From Flavitalea plasmicola (GTDB taxonomy: Bacteria > Bacteroidota > Bacteroidia > Chitinophagales > Chitinophagaceae): DNA of 64,000 bases. The position numbers were made by a program, and so were the translations under genes. The notes beneath the pieces are model-generated. The model had not been told where the DNA came from. It searched no databases and saw only the letters and a list, made by a program, of their open reading frames with translations. Positions 33,896 through 42,835 of this stretch are shown one piece after another (position 1 is the first letter of the stretch; each line of letters begins with the position of its first letter). Location: assembly GCF_030546645.1 (NCBI RefSeq), contig NZ_JAUOTO010000002.1:992001-1056000 (forward strand). Direction: 5' to 3'.

Positions 33896-34706
33896 CTTTA
33901 TTCTTTAAATTTTGCAGGAATGGCCACGTGGAAAATGACTCCAGGAAGGTCACCAGCGATTGCACGGCGTGCTGGTACAAGTGCCGTCCCTTTTCGGCAG
34001 TCGCCAGCTGCGGCTGGCCGCTGCTGCCATTCCCTGAGATAAAGGCGGTCTGTTTGAATATGGAGACGCCCCGGTAAGGCTCGTCGTCCTCCCAGCCAAT
34101 GTAGCCATTGCTTTCGGGTCGCTCGGCCCGTACAGCCTTCTCCATCTGCACCTTCTCCGGGAACAAATGCAGCATCAGGCTCGTCTCGTACTCGCAGGCA
34201 TGGCTGAGCGCAGGGCTTTCCATGGGAGCCGCCCCTGCAAAAATGCTTCCCGCCAGCTCCCAATAGGTCGCCAGGACAATATTGGGCCGGAGATACGTAT
34301 CATAGCTGCCGCTCAGCAAAGCCAGCGCCTGCTTCACCGGCGTAATATTGCCGCCATGGCCATTCAGCAGTACGACCCTTCGGAAGCCATTTTGTAACAG
34401 GGAGCTCACCAGTTCGACGACCACCTGGGTATACAGGGCCGGCGAAAGGCTCATCGTCCCGCCAAAAGACAAATGGTGATGACTGGACCCGAAGGTCAGC
34501 GTGGGGCACAACACCACCTGGTCGCTCATTTTTTCCTCTGCCGCAATGGCCACTAACGACACAATATCCGTATCGGTGGAGACTGCCAGGTGAGGACCAT
34601 GCTGCTCGATGGCGCCCAACGGCAATATGACGATCTTTTCCTCCGCCGCACTGCCTATCGTTAGATAATCCTGTGAAGAGTATAGCATATCTCCCGCATT
34701 TGTCAT
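33876..34706 (-). CDS. Creatininase-family hydrolase (first gene of the sugar-acid operon)
   Basis: 276 residues. The metal-binding motifs GAIEQHGPHLAVSTDTDI and LLNGHGGN are those of the creatininase (creatinine amidohydrolase) family. Besides creatininase itself, members include the inositol-pathway enzyme IolN, which hydrolytically opens a diketo-inositol ring, and other cyclic amide or ketone hydrolases. In an operon with dehydrogenase, dehydratase and aldolase genes, ring opening of a cyclic ketone, lactam or lactone is more likely than creatinine use. It leads a transcription unit preceded by an operator-like motif (34761-34779) and a palindrome (34735-34750). Confidence 0.85.
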   Translation of the reverse strand: MTNAGDMLYSSQDYLTIGSAAEEKIVILPLGAIEQHGPHLAVSTDTDIVSLVAIAAEEKMSDQVVLCPTLTFGSSHHHLSFGGTMSLSPALYTQVVVELVSSLLQNGFRRVVLLNGHGGNITPVKQALALLSGSYDTYLRPNIVLATYWELAGSIFAGAAPMESPALSHACEYETSLMLHLFPEKVQMEKAVRAERPESNGYIGWEDDEPYRGVSIFKQTAFISGNGSSGQPQLATAEKGRHLYQHAVQSLVTFLESFSTWPFLQNLKNKDGKERN

Positions 34707-34734
34707 TTTATAAAATTAGCCGTAAACACCAGAC

Positions 34735-34750
34735 GATAAATGTATTTATC
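34735..34750. promoter_or_regulatory. 16-bp palindrome upstream of the creatininase operon
   Basis: GATAAAT-GT-ATTTATC is a perfect inverted repeat with 7-bp arms, 29-44 bases before the ATG at 34706. On the minus strand it contains TACATTTA (34744-34737), one base off the -7 consensus TAnnTTTG, so a bound protein could control initiation directly. Confidence 0.45.
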
Positions 34751-34760
34751 TGTCAGTTAT

Positions 34761-34779
34761 GTATACTTTTTCAACACCC
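34761..34779 (-). promoter_or_regulatory. Shared regulon motif, copy 1 (creatininase operon)
   Basis: Plus-strand GTATACTTTTTCAACACCC; 16 of 19 positions are identical in the copies at 59607-59625 and 61062-61080. It lies 55-73 bases upstream of the creatininase start and directly abuts the stop codon of the preceding gene. Confidence 0.55.
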
Positions 34780-36150
34780 CTATTTCATGTTTTTACGGGC
34801 CATTTCCAAAGCTTTCACGGTCGTGTAATATTTAGCCAGCATGTTGGGAACCTCCCAGCCGGGCAATGCTCCCTCTTTCACGTAACCCAGGTACTTTTTC
34901 GTCACGGCTGCAAATGTGGCCTCATGGTCCAGGTTAAATTTGTCCGGAACGGACACACTCCACCCCTTAGGGGTCTTTACCAGCGACAAGCCGGGCCAGT
35001 GGTCCGTCAGATGATCTATGGCTTTGTGAAGGGCACTGTCAAATGCGGGAGAATACTTTACCGGTTCGATGTACAACACCGGTTTGTATCCTTCCTCCTT
35101 CCCCTGCCGGATAACAAGATTGGCCAGCGTACCCCGTAATACGGAATAATGCGTGTCGCCCGCCCCTTCCGGCGCCTGGAAGTTCCACTTTACGGAGACC
35201 CGTGCATGTACGCCTTTCAGGGTATAATCCATTTCCCCATTGGCATATACCTGCAGCAGCGAGTCCTTCACATCAGCCGCCAGAAAATCCGGGTATTTAT
35301 CCAGCTGCGTGGACTTCTTAAACTCCGAAGGCGTCAGGATCGTCGGCCACCTGCGTGCGGACAACATTTCTATGTCTTTTCTATAGTCAAGCACCGTATC
35401 CGGGAAACACTCCCACTGGATCAGGTCCACCAGGTGGGTAGTGACATCCACGATCCCCTCCCCTTCCTGTGTCACATCAAAATACCAGGATGGCCTGATC
35501 AGCGGCTTGCCGGAAACCAGCTTGAAATAATGATGGACGCTTTCTTTCGTGACGGCAGGGTTTTCCTTCGTTCCCTTTTCCAAATGCCCGAACACTTCCG
35601 GTGTCAAAGACAGCTGCCGCTGCAGGACCGTGGTGATCTGGTACCGCTCTGTCATGATGTCGTACAGGAGCACCTTATTCTTTTTTGCGATCGCAAAAGC
35701 CTCTTCCAGCCTGGGCAGATCACCCGGCTGGATGATCATCGGCTTGTCCGAAAAAACATTGAACCCCGAATCCACGGAAGCCCGGATATAATCTATCTTT
35801 TTCTTATTGTTGCCGGCGATCACCACCACGTTGCCGGCTTTGTCCCTGAACATGCGGGACAGGTAATCAGGCCCCTCGTACACTTCTTCCTTCCATTTTG
35901 TGGGGTCATCGTTCCGGGTGTTGTACTTTTCGATCAATGCCAGATGCGCTTTCAGCTCCTGGCCGCCGGGTGCATATACATGCACCACCGTATCGATGTC
36001 AGGATAACCCGACTTTTGTACCAGGGCCGCATGAAAATGACCCGGGTCCAACGTCACCAGTCTTATAGGAAAATTGCTTTTCGAAGGGGCTGATGCCGGT
36101 GTTTGTCCACAAGCGGATAGTAATATCATAGCTCCTAATAAATATTTCAT
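34780..36150 (-). CDS. Gfo/Idh/MocA-type oxidoreductase lipoprotein
   Basis: 456 residues with a lipoprotein signal (MILLSACG lipobox, cysteine near 14). It belongs to the group with a 'putative oxidoreductase C-terminal domain'. The region VVVIAGNNKKKIDYIRASVD and the FSDKPMII motif correspond to the dinucleotide-binding fold and the EKP motif of Gfo/Idh/MocA proteins. It would act in the periplasm, anchored to a membrane, with a tightly bound cofactor. As the last gene of the long SusC-led operon it adds another exported sugar oxidoreductase. Substrate unknown. Confidence 0.78.
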   Translation of the reverse strand: MKYLLGAMILLSACGQTPASAPSKSNFPIRLVTLDPGHFHAALVQKSGYPDIDTVVHVYAPGGQELKAHLALIEKYNTRNDDPTKWKEEVYEGPDYLSRMFRDKAGNVVVIAGNNKKKIDYIRASVDSGFNVFSDKPMIIQPGDLPRLEEAFAIAKKNKVLLYDIMTERYQITTVLQRQLSLTPEVFGHLEKGTKENPAVTKESVHHYFKLVSGKPLIRPSWYFDVTQEGEGIVDVTTHLVDLIQWECFPDTVLDYRKDIEMLSARRWPTILTPSEFKKSTQLDKYPDFLAADVKDSLLQVYANGEMDYTLKGVHARVSVKWNFQAPEGAGDTHYSVLRGTLANLVIRQGKEEGYKPVLYIEPVKYSPAFDSALHKAIDHLTDHWPGLSLVKTPKGWSVSVPDKFNLDHEATFAAVTKKYLGYVKEGALPGWEVPNMLAKYYTTVKALEMARKNMK

Positions 36151-36160
36151 GCTTATCTTT

Positions 36161-36913
36161 TTAAATATCCATCATTTCGGCGCTTAATGCATCCAGGAAT
36201 AAAATGGCGTGTTCATGATTACGAAGTATGGACGCAGGATAATCCTCCACCACCTCCCGGTGTAAAGTATTGAACACTGCCTGGGCTTTCGACCGGCCCG
36301 GTACGATGCAATAAATGAACCGGCCCGACATCAAGGCAGGAATGGTCAAAGTAATAGCGTGGGTGGGCACGGACTCCAGCCCGGGAAAGCAACCGTCGTT
36401 CACCTGCTGCTGCCGGCAGGACTGGTCCAGGGCTACCACCTTCACCGCATACGGATCGTCAAAATCCGCCGTGGGGGGATCGTTGAAAGCAATATGACCA
36501 TTCTCCCCAATGCCCATGCAGACGATGTCCGGAGGGAAGCTTTCTAACAATGCGCCATACCGTTGACATTCCTTCCTGAGGTCCACCGCATCCCCATTGA
36601 TGTAATACACGGCAAGAAAAGGCACTTTATCGAACAATCTTTCCCGGAGAAAATTTCCAAATCCCTGCACCGCATCGGGACGCAATCCAATATACTCATC
36701 CATATGAAAGGCGCGGATCCTTCCCCATTCGATGGGGGCCTGCCGCAAGGCCTGCAGGAATTCCTGCTGGGAAGGCGCCGCAGCAAATATGATATTCACC
36801 GTGGCCTGCTGCCGCAACAGTTCATTGATCCGCCTTGTCACTTGTTGCGCGGCAGCTGACCCCATCTCGGTCCGGGACTGGTGCACCTGCAATTCCAGCT
36901 TATTTATTCTCAT
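36161..36913 (-). CDS. nagB: Glucosamine-6-phosphate deaminase
   Basis: 250 residues, close to the usual length. The catalytic AFHMDEYIGL (D72 by count, as in E. coli NagB) and GIGENGHIAFNDPP (H140) are present. The enzyme converts glucosamine 6-phosphate to fructose 6-phosphate and ammonia in the cytoplasm. Its start overlaps nagA by 14 bases, so the two are coupled. The sequence is fairly divergent, so a related hexosamine-phosphate substrate is possible. Confidence 0.85.
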   Translation of the reverse strand: MRINKLELQVHQSRTEMGSAAAQQVTRRINELLRQQATVNIIFAAAPSQQEFLQALRQAPIEWGRIRAFHMDEYIGLRPDAVQGFGNFLRERLFDKVPFLAVYYINGDAVDLRKECQRYGALLESFPPDIVCMGIGENGHIAFNDPPTADFDDPYAVKVVALDQSCRQQQVNDGCFPGLESVPTHAITLTIPALMSGRFIYCIVPGRSKAQAVFNTLHREVVEDYPASILRNHEHAILFLDALSAEMMDI

Positions 36914-38090
36914 ACACCCATTCTCCTTTTATGATTGTAGCATGTACATTTATATCTTGATCGAAAATGACGATGTCGGCATCCATTCCCGGCGCCAGGG
37001 CCCCCTTGCGGTCCCCCAGGCCAAGTATGGAGGCTGGCGTAGCCGTCATCATCCGAACGGCTTCCGGCAGCGTGACACCCGCCTTCCGGATCATGGTACG
37101 CACCAAACGATCGGCCGTAGCCACACTGCCCGCAAAAGCACTGCGATCCGGCAGTTTAGCCACGCCATCCTCCACCAGCACCTTCAGCCCGTGATGGATA
37201 TTGCCCAGTACGCTGTCACCTTCCGGCATTCCGGCAGCCCGCATGGCATCCGTAATGAGGGCCGTTCGCGCAGCGCCCTTTATTTTATACACCAGCTGGA
37301 GCAAAGGTGCGGGAAGGTGTACGCCGTCGGCGATGATCTCCACGTCCATACCATCGATGAGAAAAGCCGCCTCCACCACTCCGGCATAACGGTAGGCATT
37401 CCGGCGCGTTACGCCCGACATCCCGGAATAGAGATGCGTCGCCAGCGTATAGCCATTATTAAAACCTTCCAGCGCTTCCTCGTAGATGGCGTCCGTATGC
37501 GCCATCGATACCAGCACCCCCTTCTCACGAGCTTCGTGGGCAAAAGCGATGGCGCCTTTCAATTCAGGCGCGGCGCTCCACCGCCTGATAAGATGCGCCT
37601 TTTCCAGGATCTTCCGGTACTCCGCTGGATCCGGATCGCGGATATAGCGCGGATCCTGGGCGCCACGCTGGTTCATGGCAAAATAAGGCCCTTCCAGGTG
37701 CATACCCAGGAACTGGGCGCCCTGGGTGTTCTTCGGCAGCGCCCGCTCGTAGGTGGCTATCGTATGCAGGATCTCTTCCCCGGACCCGGTGAGCGTCGTA
37801 GGCAGCATGGCCGTGGTGCCAAAGCGGGCATGTGTCTCCGCGATGGCCAGGAAGGCGGATTCATGACCATCCATAAAATCGAAGCCCCCGCCACCGTGTA
37901 CATGCAGGTCGATAAAACCCGGCGACACATACATTCCCCGTGCATTGAAGGTCCTGGCTCCCGGCGCAGGCAGATCGCCGGCGCCCATGGATTGAATGAT
38001 GCCGTCTGACAGCACAACTGATCCACTTTCCACCATCCCGCCGGGGGTGATGACCTTTCCGTTGATAATTTTCGTCAATGCCTGGCTCAT
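36900..38090 (-). CDS. nagA: N-acetylglucosamine-6-phosphate deacetylase
   Basis: 396 residues of the amidohydrolase superfamily. The motifs FIDLHVHGGGGFDFMDG, MHLEGPYF, SMAHTDA, ATHLYSGMSG and LITDAMRAAG match NagA. It removes the acetyl group from GlcNAc-6-phosphate before NagB acts. The gene lies between the sugar transporter (4-base overlap) and nagB. No N-acetylhexosamine kinase is encoded in the window, so phosphorylation must be done elsewhere. Confidence 0.92.
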   Translation of the reverse strand: MSQALTKIINGKVITPGGMVESGSVVLSDGIIQSMGAGDLPAPGARTFNARGMYVSPGFIDLHVHGGGGFDFMDGHESAFLAIAETHARFGTTAMLPTTLTGSGEEILHTIATYERALPKNTQGAQFLGMHLEGPYFAMNQRGAQDPRYIRDPDPAEYRKILEKAHLIRRWSAAPELKGAIAFAHEAREKGVLVSMAHTDAIYEEALEGFNNGYTLATHLYSGMSGVTRRNAYRYAGVVEAAFLIDGMDVEIIADGVHLPAPLLQLVYKIKGAARTALITDAMRAAGMPEGDSVLGNIHHGLKVLVEDGVAKLPDRSAFAGSVATADRLVRTMIRKAGVTLPEAVRMMTATPASILGLGDRKGALAPGMDADIVIFDQDINVHATIIKGEWVYENK

Positions 38091-39379
38091 GCTGCTCCCT
38101 TTAATTTAAATGTAGCCCAGTTCCTGATGCGATGGCCGTATACTGCGTAGAAAAACAGATAACAATAACATGGCAGCAGGATCCAGTAAGCCTGCTGCAC
38201 CCCCGATCTGTCGGCCAGCCATCCATACAGCAGCGGCAGGATCGCATTTCCGCACAGGCCCATCACCAGCACGGAAGCACCCGTTTTGGTAAACCGTCCC
38301 AGATCGCGCAGGGCCAGCGGCCAGATGCCCGCCCATATAAGCGAATTGGCAAACCCCAGAAGCACGAGGAACCACAGCGATATGTCCGCCGTATGTCCCC
38401 CGAACACCACCCTGCCGCCGGACAGCACGATCAGCAACGACAGCAGGATGCCCAGCACCGTACATACCAGGAAAGCCTTCGCCTGGCTGATCCAGCGCGG
38501 AATACTGATAATACCGGCAATATACCCGGCGATCGTCGCCAGTAAAGTATAGGAAGGAAAGACCTTTGATTCGGGCAGATGTATATCCATGGAAGCCGCA
38601 TACCCGATGATCGTATCTATTGCCAGCACCTGCGTCCCCACATGGAGGAAAATGGCCAGCGCGCCCAGGATCAAATGAGGGAACTGAAATATGCTGGTCT
38701 TGCCCAAATTGGCCGACGCCACCGTCTCATCCTCATGTTCCGTATCGATCTCCGGCAATGAAGAATACCGCACCAGCCATCCCAGGAAGAGGAGAATAAC
38801 GCCCACGCAGGCATACGGTATGATCACCCTCCTGATCAACTCATCCAGCGCCGCATTTCGCTGAACGGCCCCCATCCGGGGCAGGCTTCTGAACAGCGCG
38901 CTGTCCGTCGGCCGCAGGACCACTGCTGCAAATAACAACGGCGCGAGAATGCCCGCCCCCTTGTTGCACACACCCATAATGCTGATGCGCTGTGCCGCCC
39001 GCTCTCTGGGCCCGATGATCGTAATATAGGGGTTGGCTGCCGTCTGAAGGATCGCCAGCCCCGCGCCAATGGCGAACAGTCCTATTAAGAACCCCGCATA
39101 TGTCCTGCCCAACGCCGCCAGGATAAACGCAAAGGCGCCCCCTGCCATTATCCAGAACCCGGCCATCATGCCTTTCCTGAACCCGATCCTCCTTAACAAC
39201 CAGGCAGCAGGCAACGAGATCACGAGATAGGAGATATAAAAAGCAAATGTCACCAGGTATGACTGGAAATTATTCAGCTCACAGGCTATCTTGAAATAAG
39301 GGATCAAAATGGCGTTGACCCAGGTGACAAACCCAAATACAAAGAATAGAATGCCGATTATAGTAATGTTCTTTGTCAA
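38087..39379 (-). CDS. MFS sugar transporter (FucP/NagP-like)
   Basis: 430 residues with about twelve membrane helices. The N-terminal FGFVTWVNAILIPYFKIACE and the central IGAGLAILQTAANPYITIIG segments are typical of the fucose/GlcNAc/glucose:H+ symporter group. Location before nagA and nagB (4-base overlap with nagA) points to N-acetylglucosamine or a related hexosamine as cargo across the inner membrane. This is strong by context, not by sequence alone. Confidence 0.85.
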   Translation of the reverse strand: MTKNITIIGILFFVFGFVTWVNAILIPYFKIACELNNFQSYLVTFAFYISYLVISLPAAWLLRRIGFRKGMMAGFWIMAGGAFAFILAALGRTYAGFLIGLFAIGAGLAILQTAANPYITIIGPRERAAQRISIMGVCNKGAGILAPLLFAAVVLRPTDSALFRSLPRMGAVQRNAALDELIRRVIIPYACVGVILLFLGWLVRYSSLPEIDTEHEDETVASANLGKTSIFQFPHLILGALAIFLHVGTQVLAIDTIIGYAASMDIHLPESKVFPSYTLLATIAGYIAGIISIPRWISQAKAFLVCTVLGILLSLLIVLSGGRVVFGGHTADISLWFLVLLGFANSLIWAGIWPLALRDLGRFTKTGASVLVMGLCGNAILPLLYGWLADRSGVQQAYWILLPCYCYLFFYAVYGHRIRNWATFKLKGAA

Positions 39380-39381
39380 GC

Positions 39382-41499
39382 TTATTTGTCTTTTGCAAAC
39401 CCTTCTTTGATAACCTTATATTTTGCAGGGAACCGCTCAGGGTCCTGGTGGCAATAGATCAGTACGCCATCCGCGGACCTCCTTCCTCTCTCCAATACCT
39501 CTTTTACATATTCCGCCGTAGGATCTCCCAGGCTGCTATGCGCCGTCGCATAAATATCCAAAAAAACAGGGAAACCCGGGGAGAATCTCGTACGCAATGC
39601 AGCGATCTCGCTTTCCACATGGGTGGCGTCCTGCAGATTGGCCGACACCGATTCATTCCGGTAAGGGAATAGGATGCCATCCAGCAAGCTGCCATAGGCC
39701 GCCGCAAAAGCGGGGGTCACCTGTTCAAAGTAGCTGCAGGGAATAAATGCCAGCCTGGGATTGATCGCACGGGCGGCCGATTGAAAATCCTTCACGTACT
39801 CCGGGGTAAGGAATTTCAGGTTGTGTACAAAATCATCGATGCTCCAGGCCACCAGGTTCGGCTCCTTCAGGCTGAGCTTAGCCAGCCCGACAGCCCATTT
39901 TTTAAAATCAAGGCGATAAGGTTCCGAATAATCTTTTTGAAAAGGCGGCGATTCTGATGGCGGCACGAGGGTTACCCAAACTTTGATGCCCGCCTCCCGC
40001 GCGACAGGAAGGAAACCGGCCAGGGCATTCATATCATTTGCCTTTCCCCAAGCCAGCCAGTGATAGGTGTTGGCGTGCAGTTCTTTCAGCTGACGGATCA
40101 GCAAAGCCTGATCCACTTTTCCCTTTTTATCCCGGGGAGGGAACGCATATGTGCCCAATGTACCGCGCAGCCCACCCTGGCTGCCCGCGGCCGCCATCAC
40201 GTGTCCTATCGCCTTGAAGACACTGTCTTCCACTCCTTTCGCAAAAGGTCCCGGCAATCCATAATAGATCATGTTCTCTTCACCCTCATATCCACCCTCT
40301 TTCAGCACCCGCTCTGAAGGGATATAACACATCACCTCACTGGAATATCCCGCTACAAAAATATTCTCTCCGATGAATGCATGTTTGGCCCTTAAAGAAT
40401 AATCCACCACCACCTCGTCACTGAGCGCCAGGATGGTGAGATCATCCCCAAAACGCACGGCCTGCACAGGATAGGTCAGATGATCCTGTTGCCATCCCCT
40501 GTTATAAGCCTCCAGCATCAGCTTTGCCCTGCGCTGCAGGAATTTATTATTCCCAACGATATCCTTTTGGTAGATGCTGACGTCAAACGGACTGAAAGGC
40601 AGGTCCACCTTTGTATAAGCGGTATAGACAGGCGCCCGCACAACCTGCATCACTCCTCCCAGCGCTTTTTGCACGGCATCCGCCAGCTCCTGGCCATGCG
40701 TACGGGCGAGCTCCACGGTCCCGCGGGGAGCAGGGTTTTGGTCGCCCGCGCATCCCATGAGGAACATGGCCTGGACACCCGGATGGGCTTTCTCCAGCGC
40801 CAGCTGGGCGAATCCCGCATAGTCGCCATTGATGAGAAAATTATTGTCCACCAGTGTAGTGTTATGGCACGCATAGCCAAAAAGGATCGCCAGCTCCTTA
40901 CCATCCATCCCCACTACTTTCAACACAGGCACATCATGATCGACGGGTCCTGGTCCAAAAAGCTTCTCACGCCGGTTGACAGCAAACCCGGCTGTTCCCC
41001 TTGCGGTATACAACTTTGCGGGCGCCAGATTGCCCAATGCCGTCCCTATCAGCTTTACCAGCTTCGTGGTCAGCTGCTGGTCATACAAGGACACCAAACG
41101 CTGGTCTTCTTCACCGAAGTCATAGATCATGTCTACACAGGGCCAGATCATCGGCGCAGAATGCGTGTGCGAGGAATTCAGCAGCAGCTGTTCCCGTTTG
41201 ACGCCATAGAGGCTATCCACCTGCCGTATGACATCTTCCGAAATTTCATGTGAAAGGCCCAGGAGGTCCGTCGTCACAATCACGATACGGCCACCCGGGC
41301 TACTTTCAACCACCAGCGCCTTTGCCCAGATGTCATGCAGCACGCCTTTAGAAGGTTCGTCCCGTCCGGCATACCCATTCAGCCACATCGGCCCCTCTGG
41401 CGTGATCTTCACCCTGGCCATACCTGCACGGATAGATCCATCCGCCGCCCATACCAGCCGGCTGCACAATATCAGGCATAAGAATATTTTCCACTTCAT
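39382..41499 (-). CDS. Neutral-ceramidase-like N-domain fused to a TIM-barrel-like C-domain, secreted
   Basis: 705 residues with a signal peptide. Residues 20-440 match the neutral/alkaline ceramidase N-terminal domain: zinc-site motifs NSSHTHSAP (111-116) and FGYACHNTTL (H212). The catalytic serine found in true ceramidases (GDxSPN) is replaced; the equivalent reads GCAGDQNPAPRG (249-260). From about residue 455 there is a second domain (GTYAFPP, HANTYHWLAWG, VAWSIDDFVHN) that looks like a glycosidase-type barrel. This is therefore probably not a ceramidase, but a hydrolase of the glycan system with unknown substrate. Confidence 0.75.
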   Translation of the reverse strand: MKWKIFLCLILCSRLVWAADGSIRAGMARVKITPEGPMWLNGYAGRDEPSKGVLHDIWAKALVVESSPGGRIVIVTTDLLGLSHEISEDVIRQVDSLYGVKREQLLLNSSHTHSAPMIWPCVDMIYDFGEEDQRLVSLYDQQLTTKLVKLIGTALGNLAPAKLYTARGTAGFAVNRREKLFGPGPVDHDVPVLKVVGMDGKELAILFGYACHNTTLVDNNFLINGDYAGFAQLALEKAHPGVQAMFLMGCAGDQNPAPRGTVELARTHGQELADAVQKALGGVMQVVRAPVYTAYTKVDLPFSPFDVSIYQKDIVGNNKFLQRRAKLMLEAYNRGWQQDHLTYPVQAVRFGDDLTILALSDEVVVDYSLRAKHAFIGENIFVAGYSSEVMCYIPSERVLKEGGYEGEENMIYYGLPGPFAKGVEDSVFKAIGHVMAAAGSQGGLRGTLGTYAFPPRDKKGKVDQALLIRQLKELHANTYHWLAWGKANDMNALAGFLPVAREAGIKVWVTLVPPSESPPFQKDYSEPYRLDFKKWAVGLAKLSLKEPNLVAWSIDDFVHNLKFLTPEYVKDFQSAARAINPRLAFIPCSYFEQVTPAFAAAYGSLLDGILFPYRNESVSANLQDATHVESEIAALRTRFSPGFPVFLDIYATAHSSLGDPTAEYVKEVLERGRRSADGVLIYCHQDPERFPAKYKVIKEGFAKDK

Positions 41500-41509
41500 G
41501 GTTGTATTG

Positions 41510-42835
41510 TTATTTAGCGACCGGTATGCTTACCAGGTCCGTACGGGTCTTCCCCTTTTCCGTCACCCTCGCCAGTGTATACACCGTCCCATCCTGTCCC
41601 ACAGCAATGGAATTGACATACAGCGGCCGCTGCCCGTCCGCATAGAAGATAGCGCCATGGTCCCGGTATCTGCCCGTAGGAATATCATACGTCACAAGGT
41701 GCAGGTCCTCCAGTCCCTTCGCCTCCCCCATCGCCGTGCTGCTCTTGCCCTTCACACGATGTCCTTCCACATAGACAGGCCCCCCGGTGAGATAATACAA
41801 GGTATGCTGGTCCGGGCCCAATATGAATCCGAGGTAACCATAGCTGAACTGGTCAAACATCCCGCTGCGTTTGGAAGGTGCGGAAGTGATGCGATCGATG
41901 ACGTTCACTCTTTCAGCGTGAGGATCGAATTGAAAAAGATAGCCGGAGTTGCCATGCACGCCATAAACCGACTTGTTCCCCGGATACCAGACCGTCTGCC
42001 GCCAGTTATATCCCATATGACCGGCCGAAGTGGGATCATAGCTACCGAAATAATCTTTTTTCATATCCTCCTCCAGGGGTTCCAGCGCAGACCCACCCAG
42101 CTTCAGCCGGAAGATGGTGCCCTCCGACGTCGTGGCATACACAGCCCCATCCGCAGGATCGATGGCAAGGCTACGGCACAAGGTCCGGAAGTTTTTACCG
42201 GAACCATTCTCGCCCTCGCCGGACAAAGGGCCGATGTCCTTCAGTTCCTTTTTTTCCAGGTCATACCGGAAAACATAACCGGTGGGCCAGGTGATGCAAT
42301 AAATCAACCCCCGCTTTGTATCCATGTTCATCGTGAGGATACCTTCCTGGTGCGGCGCGATGGCCAGGTCATCGAACTTCCCGGTCTTCATGTCATACGC
42401 CAGTATATGCCCTCCGGGATAGGCCTTGTATCCTGCCGGAGGTATGCCCATCTTCTCCATACCGTCCACCATACTGTAGTAACCCACATGCGTGGCGAAA
42501 TACAGCTTGCCGTTGGATTCCACAAAACGTACATGACTTTTACCCTGCACAATGGTTTTAAGCCCCTTCTCGCCGCAAGCCTCCGTAATGTCACCGCAGT
42601 GATGGATCTTCCCCGTCCGGGGATCGAAGGAATACATCTGTCCACCCGTATCGATGGATTGAGAGCTAAGCACATAGTAGATCCTGCCGTCACTGGCGGC
42701 AGAAATCGCATTATACGTATCGTGCGCAATGTCAAACCCGGAGTTGTACGTTGTAGCCCGCAACTGTTTTGAAGGTCCTTGCGCAAATCCTGCTGTCATC
42801 ATTAGCATTAATAGTGTTCCTGTCAATGTTTTCAT
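41510..42835 (-). CDS. Secreted beta-propeller protein of the glycan cluster
   Basis: 441 residues with a signal peptide (MKTLTGTLLMLMMTAGFAQG). Blades recur as short strands with YSFDPRTGKI, LAYDMKTGKFD and FRYDLEKKELKDIG. The fold resembles secreted propellers and oligogalacturonide-lyase-like proteins in polysaccharide loci. The catalytic residues of a lyase cannot be confirmed. Its stop overlaps the aminotransferase start by four bases on the same strand, so its function is tied to that module. Confidence 0.65.
   Translation of the reverse strand: MKTLTGTLLMLMMTAGFAQGPSKQLRATTYNSGFDIAHDTYNAISAASDGRIYYVLSSQSIDTGGQMYSFDPRTGKIHHCGDITEACGEKGLKTIVQGKSHVRFVESNGKLYFATHVGYYSMVDGMEKMGIPPAGYKAYPGGHILAYDMKTGKFDDLAIAPHQEGILTMNMDTKRGLIYCITWPTGYVFRYDLEKKELKDIGPLSGEGENGSGKNFRTLCRSLAIDPADGAVYATTSEGTIFRLKLGGSALEPLEEDMKKDYFGSYDPTSAGHMGYNWRQTVWYPGNKSVYGVHGNSGYLFQFDPHAERVNVIDRITSAPSKRSGMFDQFSYGYLGFILGPDQHTLYYLTGGPVYVEGHRVKGKSSTAMGEAKGLEDLHLVTYDIPTGRYRDHGAIFYADGQRPLYVNSIAVGQDGTVYTLARVTEKGKTRTDLVSIPVAK

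Noticed and set aside
36161-36913. NagB active-site loss (ENGH instead of NDGH)
   Set aside because: The NGH variant is common in working deaminases of Bacillus and Bacteroidota, so it is not evidence of inactivity.
36732-38009. A 425-codon open frame on the plus strand over nagA/nagB
   Set aside because: It lies opposite two genes with clear catalytic motifs; the frame is open only because of their codon bias.
39382-41499. Ceramidase as the product name
   Set aside because: The catalytic serine region is not conserved and the protein has an additional domain in a glycan locus.
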